From positions 124,001 through 188,000 of the forward strand of contig NZ_BNJG01000005.1 in the NCBI RefSeq assembly GCF_016587375.1: DNA of 64,000 bases, in the 5' to 3' direction. Position 1 is the stretch's first letter; each line of letters starts with the position of its first letter. A model generated the notes under the pieces. The model did no database searches. It had not been told where the DNA came from and worked only from the letters and a program-made list of their open reading frames with translations. This document shows positions 44,980 through 53,939 of this stretch, piece after piece. The stretch comes from Ktedonobacter robiniae (GTDB lineage: Bacteria; Chloroflexota; Ktedonobacteria; Ktedonobacterales; Ktedonobacteraceae). The translations under genes were made by a program, and so were the position numbers.

Positions 44980-45444
44980 TTATTTTGCCTGAGAGAGAGC
45001 GTCGGTAAGCGATTGTATAAAAGCGTTGCTCGTATCTGTGGCCCCCGAGACCAGGTCGACTTGAGCACTTTGTGCTTGAATTGCTTCTTGGGAGAGGATG
45101 GGGTCTGCGTAGGCATTAATAGAGATTGATCGGCTTCGATCGCTTGGATACTGCAAAAACGCTACAGACGTTATTTTTCCACTCTGAATAACAGCTTTTA
45201 CCTGAACATTGCCCCAGGTCGCATCAGCAACACTTCCGTCATATGAACCATCTTTGTACGAGCCGGAGCCGGATGGGCCTGCTGAACTGGTAGGAGGCGA
45301 GGCCACATTTGTAGGAGATGTGTTTACCGATGAATTTGAATTGGTCGGACCGGTCGGTAGGAGCGCGACAGCATTTGAGTGATACAAAAAGCTGTAGAGG
45401 AGGAAGGCTCCTATGATAAGCACGGCAACGGCGAGTTTTTTCAT
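44980..45444 (-). CDS. Exported FMN-binding protein (ApbE substrate)
   Basis: 154 aa: an N-terminal membrane anchor (KKLAVAVLIIGAFLLYSFLY), a Ser/Thr/Pro-rich linker (about 30-60) and an FMN-binding domain (YKDGSYDGSVADATWGNVQV, ITSVAFLQYP). DLVSGATDT fits the flavinylation motif D..(S/T)GAT, with Thr136 as probable FMN acceptor. GGGAGGTT precedes the ATG. First gene of the operon with apbE and the RnfD-like fusion; it probably acts as an extracytoplasmic electron carrier. Confidence 0.9.
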   Translation of the reverse strand: MKKLAVAVLIIGAFLLYSFLYHSNAVALLPTGPTNSNSSVNTSPTNVASPPTSSAGPSGSGSYKDGSYDGSVADATWGNVQVKAVIQSGKITSVAFLQYPSDRSRSISINAYADPILSQEAIQAQSAQVDLVSGATDTSNAFIQSLTDALSQAK

Positions 45445-45916
45445 GGGTCTATGTAACCTCCCAAAATTATTCTCATTGGTCTCGCACGCAACGATGCTTT
45501 TTGCCCGACAAAGTGTCAGGCGGCAGGCACCAATTTGGCAATGCTTGCTCGGTCGTACCTATGGTATGCCCCTTGAGTATAAGGAAGGAGAGGGGCAACA
45601 TATTTGGCATAGCATCAGGCCGGTCTGTTAGCGGCGAAAGTTTTATTCTATTGGTAGTCTCAGTATAGCCATTGACGCTGAGCGCTGCATCGTCTCTTTC
45701 GCCATTCTTTCGATACCTCTTTTGACAGTGGCGGAAGCGGCATTGATAGCAAGTTTGCGGCTTACTTTGACTATTTGGCGGCGAAGGCAAAGGGATGAGT
45801 ATGTAGCATGGAGAAAAGAAGCGTTTGGTGCCTGCGAGAAGGAGGTATTCGAAGTGATTGAGCGTCAGTGTATCAAACTGGTGCCTAAAACCTCTACCTT
45901 CAGCCGTACGGAGTCG
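45445..45916. other. 472-bp intergenic region
   Basis: Between the response-regulator stop and the FMN-protein start. It must hold the promoter of the electron-transfer operon, but none stands out. A short plus-strand frame (near 45690-45798, GSGIDSKFAAYFDYLAAKAK) looks protein-like but has no start codon and may be a gene scrap. Confidence 0.3.
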
Positions 45917-46615
45917 TCACCAGTTTTCATCTCTTTCATCGTTGGGTGACAAAATACCGTAGCGAATGGCGACCGTGATAGCTGACGCTCGCGAAGTGAC
46001 ATTCAGTTTCGTATAAATACTGGTCAAGTATGCTCGAACTGTTCTTTCCGCAATGCCCAAATGCCTGGCGATGTCTTTACTCCGATCACCGCGTGCAACC
46101 GCTATAAGGACTTCTCTCTCTCGCTCGGTTAAATCGATGGCGCTTTGATGGCTCAGATGACTTGCGCGAGGCTCGAAAGGCGCGGATTTTGTTGTATACG
46201 AGAGAAGTCGTGCCATGATATCAGGTTGCATCAGGATTTCTCCTCTGGCTGCGGCACGGATCGCGTTGAGTAAGGTGTCTAGCCGAATATCCTTGAGCAG
46301 GTAGCCACAGGCTCCTGCTTGTAATCCACGAATCATGAGATCATCTTCATTGTAGGTCGTGAGGATAAGAATGGCGACTTGTGGAGAGCATCGGCGAATT
46401 TGCTCAATGGCGGTGATACCATCCATAGAAGGCATACGCAGATCCATAAGAACCACATCTGGCTGTAATTCTTCCACCAGTCGTAAGGCTGTCTCGCCAT
46501 CCGCAGCGTCACCAACGACCTGAAACTCATCACTGACCTCTCCTAGCATCAAACGCACTCCTTCGCGAATAATGGTATGGTCATCGACGATCATCACGCG
46601 AATTTTTTTATTCAT
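45917..46615 (-). CDS. NarL/FixJ-type response regulator
   Basis: 232 aa. The receiver domain has VDDH near residue 10, the phospho-acceptor Asp58 in DVVLMDLRMPSMDG, and LILTTYNED with the conserved Thr. The LuxR-type DNA-binding domain follows with LTEREREVLIAVARGDRSKDIARHLGIAERTVRAYLTSIYTKL. Its start overlaps the end of the histidine kinase gene by 8 bp, so the pair is co-translated. It probably controls transcription in response to the kinase; the target could include the divergent or adjacent electron-transfer operon, but no site is evident. Confidence 0.94.
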   Translation of the reverse strand: MNKKIRVMIVDDHTIIREGVRLMLGEVSDEFQVVGDAADGETALRLVEELQPDVVLMDLRMPSMDGITAIEQIRRCSPQVAILILTTYNEDDLMIRGLQAGACGYLLKDIRLDTLLNAIRAAARGEILMQPDIMARLLSYTTKSAPFEPRASHLSHQSAIDLTEREREVLIAVARGDRSKDIARHLGIAERTVRAYLTSIYTKLNVTSRASAITVAIRYGILSPNDERDENW

Positions 46616-47840
46616 CAGGTGCCCCTTTCTGCTCGAGCGATATCTGGAACCGTAATACCGTCCCCTGTCCTTGCTTGCTCTCTACATCCAGGCAACCACC
46701 TATCAGGCGTGCGCGCTCGTGCAGGCCAAGCAGACCGTAATGTCCAACCTGCGTCGCGACAACTGTGGGGTCGAATCCTTTTCCATCATCGCGTATTTCT
46801 ATGAGCAATTGTTTCTTATCGCGAACGGTCGTACAGATGGCGCGAATCCAGGCATGGTGGGCCTGGGCATGGCGGGCGATGTTGGCGAGACCTTCAGTAA
46901 TCACCCGTAGCACATGTATCTGTTGTGTGGAAGAGGTAAGCGAGAGTGCATTAAGGTCAACGCTACAGGCTATGCCAGTGGCTCTGCTGAAGCGGGCGAC
47001 CTTTTCCTGTACTGTGAGTGTGAGGCTCCCAACATGTTCTGCATCCATGCGCAAATCATAAATGGCGCTGCGGGCCTCTGCCAGCGTTTCTCGTGTTTGT
47101 ACCATTGCCTGTTGAATGATATTTTGTGCAGGCTCATAGCGTTGGTTGGTCAGTCGTCGATCTGCGACCTCTAATTGCATGGCTAAGCCAGCTAGACCTT
47201 GGACCAGGGTATCATGTAATTCACGTGCCATACGCTGCCGCTCGGTAGTGAGGGTGAGTTCCTCCACATGGAGGGCGTAAGCAGAGAGCTGAGCGTGCGC
47301 AATTTCAAGGTCCTTGAGCAATTTCTGCGCCTGCTCGCGTGCGTGTACCTGCTGGAGGTAGAGAACGGTAAAGCTGACGGCAAACACAAAGATTGGTGCG
47401 GCAAATCCTCGTAGTGCTTCTCCTAGTTCGTGAGGAATAGTGACGTAGAGAATAAACGTAGCCAGGAGCAAGGAAGCGATATAGGTCCCAATCGCTATCA
47501 GGCGGGTCTGATGTTGAAAAACGCTGGTTTCTAAGATAAGTGTGAGATAAAGGCCAATCGTGACATCCCATTCATGAATGAGAATGCAAAGGCCCAGTGC
47601 GAGCAGACTTTGGAGGAGGCACATCAGTAATTGCTGTGCTTGCGATACTTGCGTGAAGCGATCCGAAAGGTAAAACCAGTGGATGAGGATATGAATAGTC
47701 ATCAAGGTCGTAAACAAGAGGATCTCTGGAAGGCCGAGTGTATGCTCAGGACTCCCTTGCAGTCGAAGCCCCCAGAGATAGATGAGGCCCAGCCACAATA
47801 ATATAAACCAGCGAAACAGGCGAGAATGATAGGAATCCAT
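46608..47840 (-). CDS. NarL-system sensor histidine kinase
   Basis: 410 aa. About six transmembrane helices occupy residues 10-165, without a large external domain, so the signal is probably sensed in or at the membrane. A coiled coil leads to the HisKA_3 dimerisation domain with ERQRMARELHDTLVQGLAGL (phospho-acceptor His209). The ATPase domain has ITEGLANIARHAQAHHAW (N box), IRDDGKGFDP (G1) and GHYGLLGLHERARLIGG (G2). Operon partner: the response regulator at 45917-46615. Confidence 0.94.
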   Translation of the reverse strand: MDSYHSRLFRWFILLWLGLIYLWGLRLQGSPEHTLGLPEILLFTTLMTIHILIHWFYLSDRFTQVSQAQQLLMCLLQSLLALGLCILIHEWDVTIGLYLTLILETSVFQHQTRLIAIGTYIASLLLATFILYVTIPHELGEALRGFAAPIFVFAVSFTVLYLQQVHAREQAQKLLKDLEIAHAQLSAYALHVEELTLTTERQRMARELHDTLVQGLAGLAMQLEVADRRLTNQRYEPAQNIIQQAMVQTRETLAEARSAIYDLRMDAEHVGSLTLTVQEKVARFSRATGIACSVDLNALSLTSSTQQIHVLRVITEGLANIARHAQAHHAWIRAICTTVRDKKQLLIEIRDDGKGFDPTVVATQVGHYGLLGLHERARLIGGCLDVESKQGQGTVLRFQISLEQKGAPDE

Positions 47841-48040
47841 GTATCGGCTCTCTTTGGCGCTGTGTAATCAACAAACGTTGGCACACATTATAGCACTCAT
47901 GGTGACTGCCTGATAATGACCTCTTCTGACAGTGTCGAAAGAGGCAAATTTATAGTGTAAAAACAATGAGAATGCCTTGGTTGGAAGGCTTTGTTCCATA
48001 GGCTGGGTATGTTTTGGGGATAAAATAGTATATATCAGGG

Positions 48041-48116
48041 GGTATTGTCAACTTAATTGAAATTGTAGAGCTTATATAAGAGAAACAGACCTCAAAGTGG
48101 GGATTGCACCTTTTTC
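48041..48116 (-). repeat. Partial MITE, copy 3 (inverted, diverged)
   Basis: Starts with GGTATTGTCAACTT and follows the complement of the right half of the 162-bp MITE with a handful of mismatches, ending after about 76 bp. The rest of the element is missing; 48117-48216 holds nothing recognisable. Confidence 0.8.
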
Positions 48117-48216
48117 AGGTTCTCCTCCTGGTTTCCGGGGCCTGGACCTCATGTGTTCCCTGTCTGAAGTGCCTGCTCCCTGATCCCTTCAATTGCGCAC
48201 GGGCCTCTCTGGCCTG

Positions 48217-49408
48217 CTAGATCACGTCGGGCCTGGGATCGGAAAGCCTGGCGCGCAAGGGCGGGAGGGCGCGCATACCTCCCAGCTTCTCCAGAGCTTC
48301 GGCCGCGAGCCTACGGACATCAGCGTCTGCATCGCTGAGCGCGGTGAGCAGCGGCTCGACGGCGCGTACATCTCCCAGCTTGCCCAGGGAGATGGCTGCA
48401 CTTCCACGGACCCGCCACTTCGCATCGCGTTCTCGACGGTGCTCATACGGGACCAGGACGTTGCCTGCTGGGCATCGCAGGGTCCCATCGGGTTGGAGAG
48501 GAAAGTCGGCTCCTGTGAAGCGGCCAGCTTTCCAGGACGTCGCGGTGGCGGGTGGTGCATACCCCGAGGCAGGCGCAGAGGCAGGAGGTGAGGACGGAGG
48601 CGTGGGGGCGAGTTCAGGCTGTGGTGGGATGGCAGGTGCAAACTCTGTGGTGCGTAGCGGTTCAGGTACCAGGATATGCCCCGATTCCAGGCGCACGTTC
48701 CAGGTCCACTGTGAAATGCATTGCCAGGCTTCCTGTCCCCAGGCCGAGTGGCTGCACCAGCGGTCCGGCTCTTGTTCCTGGTCTTCGTCTTCCAGAGCCG
48801 TTTCAAACGCGCCGCGATGCAGATAAAGAGACACCACATCGGAGGCGGTGAAAGCGCTCTGAGGGAGATTGGTCAAGAAGAGTTCATACACAACTCCGTT
48901 GCGGATGCGTCCGACCTGCCGTTTCTTTTTCTTCTTGGCTGGGGCCGGGTGGGTGGCCACAATGATACGCACGAGCGGTCCGTCCTCGTTCAGGCGTTGG
49001 CTGGGCAGTCGTAGAGCGCGCGGCAGATCCCGCTTTCGGAACTTCGGAGGTGCTGATCAGCAGGCAAGTGCAAGCGCGTCTGGACATCGGCGCGGAGGCC
49101 GCAGGCAAGCTGGCGCGCCCGAACAAGGCCATGAAGGCTGAAGCAAAGGGATGCACAGCCTCATAGAACGCTTCCAGGGTCCGTTCGCCACTGATCGCAT
49201 AGCCGAAGAGTACGGCGAGAAAGTCAAGCACGTCGTAGCGTCCGAACCGCCGTCGCGCAAAACGCACGCGCTCGCAGATCTTGTTCAGGATTCCTTGCTT
49301 CTGAAGGTGGGATGCCACCAGAGTGACTTCACCCAACCAGGATGGGAGCGCAGGTTGCGACTCCGCTGAGGTTTGGATACGTACCGATCCATCGGCGATA
49401 CTGATCAT
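48217..49408 (-). pseudogene. Large DDE transposase with internal deletion, ending in HEAT repeats
   Basis: From ATG 49408 (AAGGAGG upstream) the frame gives a transposase N-terminus (RFGRYDVLDFLAVLFGYAIS, EAFYEAVHPFASAFMALFG). A jump near 49020-49080 removes the catalytic core. The C-terminal part (VRIIVATHPAPAKKKKKR, VVYELFLTNLPQ, VVSLYLHRGAFETALEDEDQE, WCSHSAWGQEAWQCISQW) follows in another frame. Near 48430 the sequence changes to HEAT/PBS-lyase repeats (AAISLGKLGDVRAVEPLLTA, DVRRLAAEALEKLGG) that belong to a different gene. Two rearrangements are therefore fused. Confidence 0.75.
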
Positions 49409-49496
49409 GTCTGCCTCCTTGATGGGAAGAATGTGGTTTTTCCCTTTCAATGAGGCACATTTCTCAGCTTATTCGCTACAAGGCGCTAGCTCATTG

Positions 49497-49815
49497 CGCA
49501 TGTCGTGGGACTCTCAGCGTCTGCTTGCCGTTTACCTGACCTTTGACCAACCTTCTTACCGCTCAGTCATGATGGTGTTGCGCATTTGCGTACAGCGTTT
49601 TGAACGACTTCCCCAATTCGTTGTGGTGGATGGCGGGCGCGAATTCCAGAGCGTCTACTTTGACAGTTTCCTGGCCCGCTATCGCTGTACCAAGAAGACG
49701 CGCCCCTGGGCGAAACCCCACTTTGGGTCCGTCTGTGAGTGGTTATTCAAAACGACCAATGATCAATTCATCTACAAATCTAGACCAGAAAAAGAGACTG
49801 CTCAGAACGTACAGA
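49497..49815 (+). pseudogene. Mu/TniA-type transposase core fragment
   Basis: RLLAVYLTFDQPSYRSVMMV and RLPQFVVVDGGREFQSVYFD carry the middle of an rve core (second Asp in VVDGGREF); RPWAKPHFGSVCEWLFKTTN with QFIY is the following helix, where a Glu sits in FGSVCE. Both ends are truncated. It may belong with the TniB-like scrap at 30869, but they are 19 kb apart. Confidence 0.7.
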
Positions 49816-49893
49816 AAGTAATGTTAAGGATCTTTGCGGTTCTTCGTTGTAGAAGATATTTGTATCGAACTGTAGATGATGATAAGGTGGTAG

Positions 49894-50134
49894 ATGATGA
49901 AGGTACAACGTGTCCGTCTCTCCAACGAGCAGGTAACCTGGATGGTACTGGACGACGACCATACCCCAGTCCAACCAATTCTTGCTTACCTCAAGTATCT
50001 CCACAACCTGGACCGCAGCCCTAATACGATCCGCGCGACGGCCCATCGGTTGAAGTTGTTCTGGGAATATCTCCGCGACGAGCGTCTCTGTTGGAAAGAG
50101 CTGAATATTGCTCAGATTGCGGCGTTCATTTCCT
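49894..50134 (+). pseudogene. Tyrosine recombinase N-terminal (SAM-like) fragment
   Basis: ILAYLKYLHNLDRSPNTIRA and the following AHRLKLFWEYL..., CWKELNIAQIAAFISW form the core-binding domain of phage-type integrases. The frame is cut at the 60-bp palindrome at 50135, so the catalytic domain with its Tyr is absent. Confidence 0.7.
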
Positions 50135-50194
50135 GGTATTGTCAACTTAGTGATCAGAACAATGTTTTGTTCTGATCACTAAGTTGACAATACC
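50135..50194. repeat. 60-bp near-perfect palindrome with the MITE terminal repeat
   Basis: Two perfect 28-bp arms around a 4-nt loop. Each arm begins with GGTATTGTCAACTTA, the same terminal repeat as the 162-bp MITEs, but the interior (GTGATCAGAACA) is different. It lies exactly between a tyrosine-recombinase fragment and an IS630 fragment. It could be a minimal transposable unit or two element ends joined head to head. Confidence 0.85.
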
Positions 50195-50455
50195 TTCTCG
50201 CATCCCCAGGCCGTTGACTCCTTCCACGGTGAAGCGAGTCAGATGGATGCGCACCGTTCTCGGATGGCATGAGAGCGTCGTCGCAATCTCTTGAGGCGTC
50301 TTGCCGGCCCAGCTTTCGACCACCATTTTGGCGTAGAATTTCCAATCGGCGGGTGCGTGGTGGCTTGCGGCCAGCTTGCGCACCTGGCGTTCTTCCCCTT
50401 CATCTTGCGCTTCCACAAGAACGCGATCCGCGCTGCTGCTCTCCAAAAGGATGGG
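50195..50455 (-). pseudogene. IS630-type transposase, N-terminal helix-turn-helix fragment
   Basis: WAGKTPQEIATTLSCHPRTV followed by IHLTRFTVEGVNGLGMREG is the winged-helix start of an IS630-family transposase. It is cut by the palindrome on one side and by the TnpB gene on the other; no catalytic domain remains. Confidence 0.7.
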
Positions 50456-50459
50456 GCCA

Positions 50460-51605
50460 ATGATCAAAGCTCATAAAATACGGCTCCATCCTACTGAAGA
50501 GCAAAAAATCTATTTTGCCAAAGCCGCCGGAACCGCTCGATTTGTTTGGAATTGGGCGCTAGCTGAGTGGAACCGCCAACATGAGGCGGGAGAGAAGCCT
50601 ACCGCGCTCAAGCTCAAAAAACAATTCAACGAGATCAGACGCAAAGTGTTCCCTTGGACCTGGAAAGTGACCAAGAACGCTTGTGACCAGCCTTTCTTGG
50701 ACCTGGGAAAAGCCTGGGCCATCTATTTTGACGGGCAGAAGAACGGGAAACGAAGAGGCCGCCCCAAGTTCAAAACCAAGAAATGCTCAAAACCTTCATT
50801 TTATCTCGCCAATGATCAATTCGAACTTGGTGATCATCGTCTTTGGATACCCAAGCTTGGATGGGTCAATCTGGCCGAGAATCTTCGTTTCAAAGGCAAG
50901 ATCACAGGTGCACGGGTGACAAAAACGGCGGATTGGTGGTTTGTGAGCATCACGGTTGAGCGTTCCGATCAAGCGAGTGAGCAAAAGCCGAAACGTGTGG
51001 GAGTAGATGTGGGTTTGAACCGACTGGCGACCTTGAGTACCGGCGAGGGATTTGAAAACCAAAGATTCCTCAAAACAGCACAGAAGAAGCTGAGGCAGGC
51101 TCAACAACACCTCTCTCGTTGCAAAAAGGGATCAAAGAACCGCGAGAAGGCGAGGCGCAAAGTTGCACGACTCCATTACAAGATTACCTGTTTACGCAAT
51201 GATGTCTTGCACAAGCTGACCACGCAGATTGCCATGAGCTACGGCGTTGTGGGGATTGAATCACTGCATCTTCGGGGCTTGATGAAAAACCGGTGTCTTG
51301 CTCGCTCGTTTGCGGATGCGGCATTAGGCTCTCTTTTGACCTTACTCACAAGCAAAGTCACACACAACGGTGGCCTCGTGGTGAAAGTGGATCGCCTGTT
51401 CCCCTCGAGCCAACTCTGTCATCAATGTGGCTGGCGCTGGCATGACATCACACTTGCCGACCGCCTCTTTGTCTGTCAAAACCCCAACTGTCTCTGGCAA
51501 GGGGATAGAGACTGCAACGCTGCGACCAATATCTTAAAGGAAGCCCTTCGCTTGGTAGGGCTCAATGACCAAGCCGCGCTCGGTACTGGCTCGGACGGCG
51601 CGTAA
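50460..51605 (+). CDS. tnpB: TnpB, IS200/IS605-type RNA-guided nuclease
   Basis: A 381-aa TnpB of the usual size. The N-terminal OrfB helix-turn-helix region (KIRLHPTEEQKIYFAKAAGTARFVWNWAL) is followed by a RuvC-like nuclease with D183 (GVDVGLN), E267 (GIESLHLRGL) and D351 (DRDCNAATNI), and a zinc ribbon with C320, C323, C339 and C344. All catalytic and zinc residues are present, so it may be active. TnpB proteins cut DNA guided by an omega-RNA encoded around the gene's 3' end. No tnpA transposase is visible. ATG 50460 was chosen at the start of family similarity; an ATG 9 nt upstream is possible. Confidence 0.93.
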   Translation: MIKAHKIRLHPTEEQKIYFAKAAGTARFVWNWALAEWNRQHEAGEKPTALKLKKQFNEIRRKVFPWTWKVTKNACDQPFLDLGKAWAIYFDGQKNGKRRGRPKFKTKKCSKPSFYLANDQFELGDHRLWIPKLGWVNLAENLRFKGKITGARVTKTADWWFVSITVERSDQASEQKPKRVGVDVGLNRLATLSTGEGFENQRFLKTAQKKLRQAQQHLSRCKKGSKNREKARRKVARLHYKITCLRNDVLHKLTTQIAMSYGVVGIESLHLRGLMKNRCLARSFADAALGSLLTLLTSKVTHNGGLVVKVDRLFPSSQLCHQCGWRWHDITLADRLFVCQNPNCLWQGDRDCNAATNILKEALRLVGLNDQAALGTGSDGA

Positions 51606-51720
51606 AAGTCGCTTGTGGACCTGGAGTCAGACCAAAAAGGCAATCGCCTTCAGGCATCTGGGAGTGAAGCAGGAACAACGAACGGTGTGGCAAATCTATG
51701 CTTGCATACGTTTGACTACA
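51606..51720 (+). ncRNA. Expected omega-RNA/right-end region of the TnpB element
   Basis: Placement only: in IS200/IS605 elements the guide RNA overlaps the tnpB 3' end and the right-end hairpin. GGCAATCGCC near 51640 is a short possible stem. The exact element end is not visible because the next transposase remnant begins at 51721. Confidence 0.2.
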
Positions 51721-52395
51721 TTAATCGGAGCAGGTGATGAGGGTCACGTGCTGCTTTTGACAGTGCCCACCCAGTTCCAGGATACTGTAGGCGGTATCTC
51801 CCAGCAGTGTGATTGGCAGTGTAGGGAATCAGCGCCGTACCAGACTCATCATTTGATGTGCCCACATGCCTACCGTTTTGTGCCGTTTCCCCAAAGTTGT
51901 GCTCACCTCCGGCGTGGTCGTCAGGACACACAAAAAAGGCAACGCGCACGGTTGTTTTGTCCAGGGCAGGGTGACAACTGCGGCCATCACGATCCACCGG
52001 AGCCCTGGACTGCTGACTGACCTCTTGCGGCTGGAAAGCATGCTATCGCGGTAATGGCCACGTTTGTTGATCTGGCTGCCCCAGCGTCGCTCCAGCGTTT
52101 CATCGATGACCAGTTCCAACGTCCCGCCTGCTTGGACGAAGGTATCCACAATCCGTTGCAGCAACTGCCGACTCACAGCCAGCGGCGACCAGCGCGCTCG
52201 GTTGAGTACCTGATGGAATGTACTGAAGTTCGTCTCTAACTCGTTGCCCGTATGGCGGAGAGCAGCAGCAACCGTGCGGCGTCCATGAGCCAGCAACGTG
52301 CCAGTCAACAAGATCATCAGTTTTCTCCACGTCGGAGCAGTAAACAATGGTCGAAAAGCAGCAAGAACCTCTAGAATGGGATCGGGAAGCGCCAT
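51721..52395 (-). pseudogene. IS701-type transposase, N-terminal part with one stop
   Basis: From ATG 52395: AAFRPLFTAPTWRKLMILLTGTLL, the helix ARWSPLAVSRQLLQ, and the catalytic LVIDETLERRWGSQINKRG (first Asp). An in-frame TGA at 51829-51831 stands where a Trp is expected; the frame then continues LPITLLGDTAYSILELG (second Asp) and ends at 51721. The C-terminal Glu region is missing; the fragment at 1-414 belongs to the same family. Confidence 0.8.
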
Positions 52396-52621
52396 GCGTT
52401 TTTCTCGCTTTCAGAGAGAGTAGGAGATACCTCTTGTCTGTAAAAACTGGCAGTTAGAGCCAGAGAAAAGGTGCATTGTTCGGCTCAGGTGAGTTCCCCA
52501 CCTTACCCTTTTTGGGAGTGAGGTGGGGTCACCACAACGATTGTTGAAGATCGGCATCGTTGGAAAGGAAGGACGACTGGAGGAATCAGGCGAAAATGGA
52601 AGCAGACATGTTGCTCATGCG

Positions 52622-53407
52622 TCAGCTTACCAATTTGGCGATGGTTTCGCCCAGGACCAACGCTCGGACTGCTGGATCTGGGGTGATCTGCTCGACCATG
52701 GTCCGGGCGACCAGAGGATTGCCATTGGGAGCATCCGAACTGAAAAGCGCACGTTCTGGGAGTTCGCGAATCGCCAGAGTCGGCGCGAGGGTGGTATACG
52801 CGGCAGACAGGTCCAGATAGGTTTGTGGACACGCCTTAGCCAACTTGATGGTCTCCATCCAGTGCAGCCCACCAAGATGCCCTAGGATCACCGGGACGCT
52901 TGCATACCGCTTGCTCAACGCGACCAAAGCGCGAATATCATCAAGTGTGAGAGGATCGAAGGTATGCACCCAGAGCGGCAGATTGCCCGCTTCACTGGAA
53001 AGCGCGAAAATTGGGTCCAACAGGCCAATCTGGCCTGGTGCGAGGGTGAACTCGCCGATGCCACGCATACCTGGCGCGATCACGTATGTTTGCAGCCAGT
53101 TCGCCGTGTCGTTATACGAGAGGCCCACAGGGACCCAGCCAAAGCCAATAAAGCGTGTGGGATGTGCTTGCAGTACCTGAATCTGTTCCTGAATGGCACC
53201 TTTCGCAACTTCTAGCCCGTTATTCCTTTGCCCGCTGATAATGGCAAAGAGCGTGGCCATTTCTTGCTCGAATGCCTCTAGATCGACGGCTTGCTCTGGA
53301 TGAACGCGCGTGCTAAAGAGAACTGTGCGTTCAACACCTGCACTTTCCATCAGCGCGAGCTGCTGCTCAACCGGCAAGATCACGTGGGCGTGACTGTCTA
53401 TAATCAT
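52622..53407 (-). CDS. Amidohydrolase-2-type metal-dependent hydrolase
   Basis: 261 aa. IIDSHAHVILP is the first metal motif (HxH), VHTFDPLTLDDIR and ILGHLGGLHWMETIKLAK give the later His residues, and FSSDAPNGNP the C-terminal Asp. This is the amidohydrolase-2 (ACMSD-like) fold, used by decarboxylases and lactonases/hydrolases. GGAAAGGAG precedes the ATG. The start lies inside the MerR gene: the frames overlap by 41 bp, so the two are tightly coupled. Confidence 0.9.
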   Translation of the reverse strand: MIIDSHAHVILPVEQQLALMESAGVERTVLFSTRVHPEQAVDLEAFEQEMATLFAIISGQRNNGLEVAKGAIQEQIQVLQAHPTRFIGFGWVPVGLSYNDTANWLQTYVIAPGMRGIGEFTLAPGQIGLLDPIFALSSEAGNLPLWVHTFDPLTLDDIRALVALSKRYASVPVILGHLGGLHWMETIKLAKACPQTYLDLSAAYTTLAPTLAIRELPERALFSSDAPNGNPLVARTMVEQITPDPAVRALVLGETIAKLVS

Positions 53408-53777
53408 TGATTGGCTCCTTTCCCTGATCAGGGGATATGACCGTCAGATGGTGCGCAACGCGCTCACGCAGTTCTTGCAATGTCTGAATGCACTCATCCA
53501 GTTCCGCAAGTTTCTGCTGATACCGTTCGATGCCAACTGCACAGAGCGGCGCACCCTGTTCTGTTTGCAGAAAACAAGGAGCAAGCAGTTGAATGTCTGT
53601 GAGCGAGAACCCCAGATGCAACAGATTGCGAATGCGCTGCACCTGTTCAACGGCCTGTGGACCATAGCTCCGGTAGCCATTCTTCTGCCGCGACGCATGC
53701 AGCACACCCATCTGTTCATAGTAATGGAGCGAACGGATGCTCGCCCCAGTGCGTTTCGCAAGTTCTCCAACATGCAT
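53367..53777 (-). CDS. MerR-family regulator
   Basis: 136 aa. The winged helix MHVGELAKRTGASIRSLHYYEQMGVL is followed by NGYRSYGPQAVEQVQRI and a long dimerisation helix. Two Cys (CFLQ, LCAVG) lie in the effector region, but no canonical metal-site spacing is seen. AGAAGGAG precedes ATG 53777; the longer upstream frame covers the promoter. It shares the transcript with the amidohydrolase and probably controls its own 20-bp-spacer promoter. Confidence 0.9.
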   Translation of the reverse strand: MHVGELAKRTGASIRSLHYYEQMGVLHASRQKNGYRSYGPQAVEQVQRIRNLLHLGFSLTDIQLLAPCFLQTEQGAPLCAVGIERYQQKLAELDECIQTLQELRERVAHHLTVISPDQGKEPINDYRQSRPRDLAG

Positions 53778-53799
53778 AGCTGTTTCTCCTTCTGGACGG

Positions 53800-53831
53800 A
53801 TCATACACCCTGACATTGATGTGAGGGTCAA
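53800..53831 (-). promoter_or_regulatory. MerR-type promoter with 20-bp spacer
   Basis: On the minus strand TTGACC (-35) and TATGAT (-10) are separated by 20 bp instead of 17, and the spacer region holds the inverted repeat ACCCTCAC/GTCAGGGT (7 of 8). The overlong spacer plus dyad is the hallmark of MerR-activated promoters. Confidence 0.8.
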
Positions 53832-53939
53832 GAGGTATCTGGTCGTATCTTACCATTTCTGACAGATTGGCCAAGAAGAGAACGTTTATCTCCCAAAAAT
53901 GTACAAAGTCGAGATCAGAATCAAGAGATAAGTAGTCGC

